Assembly: GCF_000188695.1 (NCBI RefSeq)
Contig: NW_004754930.1
Location: 934,773 to 956,330, forward strand
DNA: 21,558 nt
Direction of reading: 5' to 3'
DNA from: Salpingoeca rosetta
Taxonomy: Eukaryota; Opisthokonta; Choanoflagellata; Craspedida; Salpingoecidae
Position 1 is the first letter of the stretch, and each line of letters begins with the position of its first letter. Shown here in pieces: positions 18,758 through 21,558 of this stretch. Position numbers and translations under genes: made by a program. The notes beneath the pieces are model-generated. The model did not search any database and had not been told where the DNA came from. It saw nothing but the letters and a program-made list of their open reading frames with translations.

Positions 18758-20334
18758 ACAAAGACACACACACGTTCATCTCACATACATGAAACACACA
18801 GTAGTAAATACAACACGCGCACTTCCCCCCCCCCCACACACACACACATGCACACATTTCCACCCCACCCAAGCACCACACATGTGAGCGTACATAGAGG
18901 AGGCGGCGCTCCTCCTTGAGCCGGCTGCTGTCGCCCTTCTTCTGCACTTCATCAAGCGCATGCGAGTGCGGCAGCACGCCATCCTCCACGCCAGGAACAA
19001 ACACCACCGCCCACTCCCGGCCCTTGGCAGAGTGGATCGTACTCAGCGTCACGCAGTCCTGCCTGCTCTGGTTTCGCTCCAGCTTGTCCGAGCTCGCATA
19101 CAGCGACACGTGCTCAATGAAACTGCTCAGCTTCGACATGTCACCATCGTCGTCGTCATCATCGTCATCGTCGTCATCGTCATCGTCATCGGTGTCACTT
19201 GCGTCATCGTCACGTTGCTGCTGTTGTTGCTTCAAGTTGTCGTCTTCTCCTCGCTGCTGCTGCTCCTCCTCCTCCTCCGCCTTCACACCATCGTCATCGT
19301 CACCGTCGCCACCACCGGCACCGGCGCCGTCGCCACCATCGTTGGGGTTGCCGCTGTGCGATTCGTGTTCAAATTCGCGGGTGAGGGCGAGCAACTCCTG
19401 CACGTTCTCCCACTTGGACGCGGCGGTAGCTTTGTCCGTGCTCTCCAGGTGCTCCTTGTACTGCACCTGCTTGAGAATGTCCAGCAGCACGTGTGTGGCC
19501 GAGTGGTCCCCCTGTTGGTGCTTCCTGATCAGCGCCACCAGCGACCCCAGCGCAGCACGCGTTGGCCGCGGGCACTTTATCCTGTCGGGCGCGCCTCGCT
19601 TCGCCTGCAGGCCTTTGGTGAGGGCGTCCCACAGGGAGCAGTGGTTGCGCAGGGCGTTTGCCTCCAAGGCCTCCATCAGCTTTGGGCCTGCGCCGCGCTT
19701 TGGGGTGTTGATGATGCGGGCAAGGGAGATGTCGTCGTGCAGGTTGTGCACAAGCTTGAGGTAGGCCATGCAGTCGCGCACCTCCGCGCGGTCAAAGAAC
19801 TTCAGGCCGCCCACAATCACATACGGGATGCCCACGTGCGTGAACGCCTACTCGGGCATGCCAGCAGTGGTGGGAGATCGATAGAGAGGGTGGGCAAGCA
19901 GGAAGCCGGTGATGTTGTTGGTGCATGATCAAAAGCAAAGTAGAAGCGAAAGCTTACGCGCGCACACACGCACACACACACGCACACACACACGCACACG
20001 CACACAAACACATACACAAACACACACACACACAAATATACGCAAACCTGTTCGAGGCTTCGGGTCATGGCGTTGGTTCGCACCAACACGGCAATGTTGC
20101 TGAAGGTGATGGCTCCTTTTTGGTGTTGGGTACGCCAAGGTTGTGAGCAGGGGTGAGGGTGTAGACAAGAGCATGATGAGGTGATGGGGATCCGGGAGAC
20201 AAGGGGGCAACGCAGAGGAACAAGTCAGAGGAGCAGGTGGCATGCCACGTGCTTGCATTGTCACGGCGTACCTTTTGCAGACTGCAACACCCGCGCCGTT
20301 TCCTTGGCGATGGAGCGTGCTTCGTGCATCGGAG

Positions 20335-20403
<69 letters not shown>

Positions 20404-20815
20404 GAGAGCGTGTACATACATGTGTTTAAATGTATGTAAATGTGTGTGTGTGTGGTTGCACCATCTTGAACAGCTGTGGCATCAACCAGGCATGCGTCCA
20501 CAGCGCAATCACCAGCGACAACAGAAGAAGAATAATCAACACACGTCAACCAAAGACCAACACATTTTCAACCAGAGGCAGCATGCAAGGTGCCCACGTT
20601 GTATGTGGCAAAGACGACGGGTGGCCCCCCGCCGTTTGATGTCCAGAACTTGGTGTCGCGCTGGGAGGCGAGGCAGAGCGAGCTCAGTTGGACAATGGCC
20701 TCTGTGGAGCGGTAGTTGCGGCCAAGTCCAACAACCTGACACCCAGCAAAGTCCCGCTTGAACTTGCGGTACCCGTCCGCCTGCGCCTGCCGCCAGCTGT
20801 GCACAGACAACGAGC

Positions 20816-20898
<83 letters not shown>

Positions 20899-21504
20899 TG
20901 TGTGTGTGTGGGTGTGTGTGTGTGTGGGTGGGTGGGTGTGTGTTGTGCATGTGTGTGTGTGTGTGTGTGTGTGTTGTGTGTGTGTGTGAGGGTGTATGTG
21001 TTGTGCATGTGTGGGTGTGTGGGTATGCGGTGAAAAGTGTACCGCGTCAGTGTATAGTGCATGCTGTGCAGCATGCACCACAGCCTGTGTACACGTGCTC
21101 ACCTGTAGATGGATTGGTTTGGATCCCCAACGACGGTGATATTTGCGTTGGCGGCCAATTTCGTGGCAATGGAGTACTGCACGACGTTCGTGTCCTAAAA
21201 TCCCCCATAGGAACACAAAAGCAGCATGAATGAGCTACACACGTACGCGCACACAAACACACACACAAACACACACACGCACACACAAACACACACACAC
21301 ACGCACGAAGCACTGCACGAACGCACAAAGCACGCCCACACCTGAAACTCGTCGATGAGAATGTGTTGGCAGAAGCGGGTTACATGTGGGTGGTCTTCAA
21401 GCAGTTGGTTGAACTTGATGAGCAAATCATCAAAGTCAACAAAGCCGTGGTTCTGCAAGTGCCGCTGATACGGCTGTAGGAACGTCGCAGTCGTCCTATC
21501 GAGG

Positions 21505-21550
<46 letters not shown>

Positions 21551-21558
21551 TACAGAGA
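17308..21558 (-). CDS. UvrD/Rep-family SF1 DNA helicase, Srs2-like, 5' end cut by window
   Basis: Predicted 3'-5' DNA helicase/translocase in the nucleus. Exons: 21495-21342, 21194-21103, 20796-20598, 20335-20272, 20115-20048, 19847-18894, 18677-17892, 17721-17308 (stop TGA); 909 residues visible. Walker A and motif Ia lie beyond the edge. Seen: motif II LIDEFQ|D (across an intron), III VGDPNQSIYSWR, IV GLGRNYRST, then VLVRTNAMTRSLEQ and IPYVIVGGLKFFDRAEVRD (2B domain), V TLSTIHSAKGREWAVVFVPG, VI EERRLLY|VALTRAK (across an intron). Order and spacing follow PcrA/UvrD, apart from a ~75-residue acidic/Gln insertion (about 19365-19135). After motif VI comes a disordered tail with poly-Gln (~18060-18110), an RG-rich basic part, and a C-terminus ending ELIVID. 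Yeast Srs2 also ends in a hydrophobic-acidic SUMO-interacting motif, which favours Srs2 over FBH1, RTEL1 or bacterial UvrD. Introns inside core motifs exclude bacterial contamination. UvrD family certain; Srs2 orthology moderate. Confidence 0.92.
17311..17328 (-). other. SUMO-interacting-motif-like C-terminus of the helicase (ELIVID-stop)
   Basis: The last six codons read Glu-Leu-Ile-Val-Ile-Asp, directly followed by TGA and preceded by a Lys/Gln-rich stretch. A run of aliphatic residues with flanking acids is the SIM consensus. Yeast Srs2 uses such a motif at its extreme C-terminus to bind SUMO-modified PCNA. Binding here is inferred. Confidence 0.6.
18699..18757. repeat. (GT)n microsatellite, about 29 units, helicase intron
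   Basis: Pure GT run in the intron 18678-18893, 22 bp from the motif VI exon acceptor. A shorter complementary CA block and a run of about 11 C follow at 18765-18850. Confidence 0.95.
19135..19365 (-). other. Acidic poly-Asp/Glu/Gln insertion inside the helicase 2B region
   Basis: Between TREFEHESHS and LSSFIEHVSL, which are near-adjacent in UvrD/PcrA, the exon encodes about 75 extra residues: Gly/Asp-rich, a Glu run, Gln runs, then about 15 consecutive Asp (codons gat/gac, plus-strand atc/gtc at 19147-19197). The mixed Asp codons argue against a recent pure trinucleotide expansion. Confidence 0.85.
19963..20040. repeat. (CA)n/(CG) mixed tract, helicase intron 19848-20047
   Basis: CA repeats with regular CG and AA interruptions, just downstream (coding strand) of the donor at 20047. 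No other feature is visible in this intron. Confidence 0.85.
20337..20399. repeat. (GT)n microsatellite forming a helicase splice acceptor
   Basis: On the coding strand the (CA)n run reads directly into CACACAG followed by the exon TCTCCG at 20335, so the repeat itself supplies the acceptor context. Confidence 0.92.
20818..20995. repeat. (GT)n microsatellite with GGGTGT/TTGTG variants, helicase intron
   Basis: Pure GT from 20818 to about 20894, then imperfect GTGGG and TTGTGCA variants to about 21025, filling most of the intron 20797-21102. Confidence 0.9.
21507..21548. repeat. (GT)n microsatellite at right edge, helicase intron
   Basis: 21 GT units upstream of the first visible helicase exon. 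The last ~10 bases of the window may hold the end of the previous exon, but too little is present to call it. Confidence 0.9.

Noticed and set aside
18916..19928. Long plus-strand frames opposite the helicase exon
   Set aside because: Composed of Ser, Ile-Val or Val-Leu runs that mirror the Asp/Gln tract; the minus strand holds helicase motifs V and VI.
17308..21495. Bacterial UvrD contamination or recent transfer
   Set aside because: Seven phase-consistent introns with local style repeats, two within motifs II and VI, show a resident eukaryotic gene.

Overview
The window is nuclear DNA of an intron-rich eukaryote. It holds three multi-exon genes on the minus strand and one intronless gene on the plus strand. 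I rebuilt the exons by hand, requiring a GT donor, an AG acceptor, codon phase that carries across every junction, and continuity of a recognisable protein family. Phase closes at all proposed junctions. Coding DNA is GC-rich, introns are short (about 100-480 nt), and nearly every intron carries (GT)n or (CA)n repeats in either orientation. An animal-like Kir channel, an ELYS-type nucleoporin and an Srs2-like helicase together suggest a unicellular opisthokont. A choanoflagellate such as Salpingoeca rosetta is my best guess; this is inference from style, not proof.

Layout. (1) 1-4108, minus: inward-rectifier K+ channel of the Kir/KCNJ family, 13 exons, C-terminus cut by the left edge. (2) 4109-4317: 209-bp spacer between two divergent starts, a likely shared promoter. 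(3) 4318-5952, plus: single-exon PPR protein with a mitochondrial-type N-terminus. (4) 5953-6396: spacer between convergent genes, with an AATAAA for the minus-strand gene. (5) 6397-16638, minus: complete 23-exon gene for an ELYS/MEL-28 (AHCTF1) nucleoporin, about 1660 aa: beta-propeller, alpha-helical ELYS domain, long disordered S/T-P-rich and acidic tail, basic C-terminus. (6) 16639-17307: spacer with a 25-bp C/T-rich tandem repeat. (7) 17308-21495 and beyond, minus: UvrD/Rep-type SF1 helicase with motifs II-VI visible. It has a poly-Asp insertion, Q-rich and RG-rich tails, and a C-terminus ending ELIVID that looks like a SUMO-interacting motif, as in yeast Srs2. The N-terminus (Walker A) lies beyond the right edge.

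The genes do not form one pathway: a plasma-membrane K+ channel, a mitochondrial RNA-binding protein, a nuclear pore/chromatin scaffold and a recombination-type helicase. The most notable points are the ELYS gene, the helicase SIM-like end, a Kir beta-D/beta-E loop insertion that includes a 22-nt microexon, and splice sites embedded in dinucleotide repeats. I saw no tRNA, rRNA, CRISPR array or transposon coding sequence.
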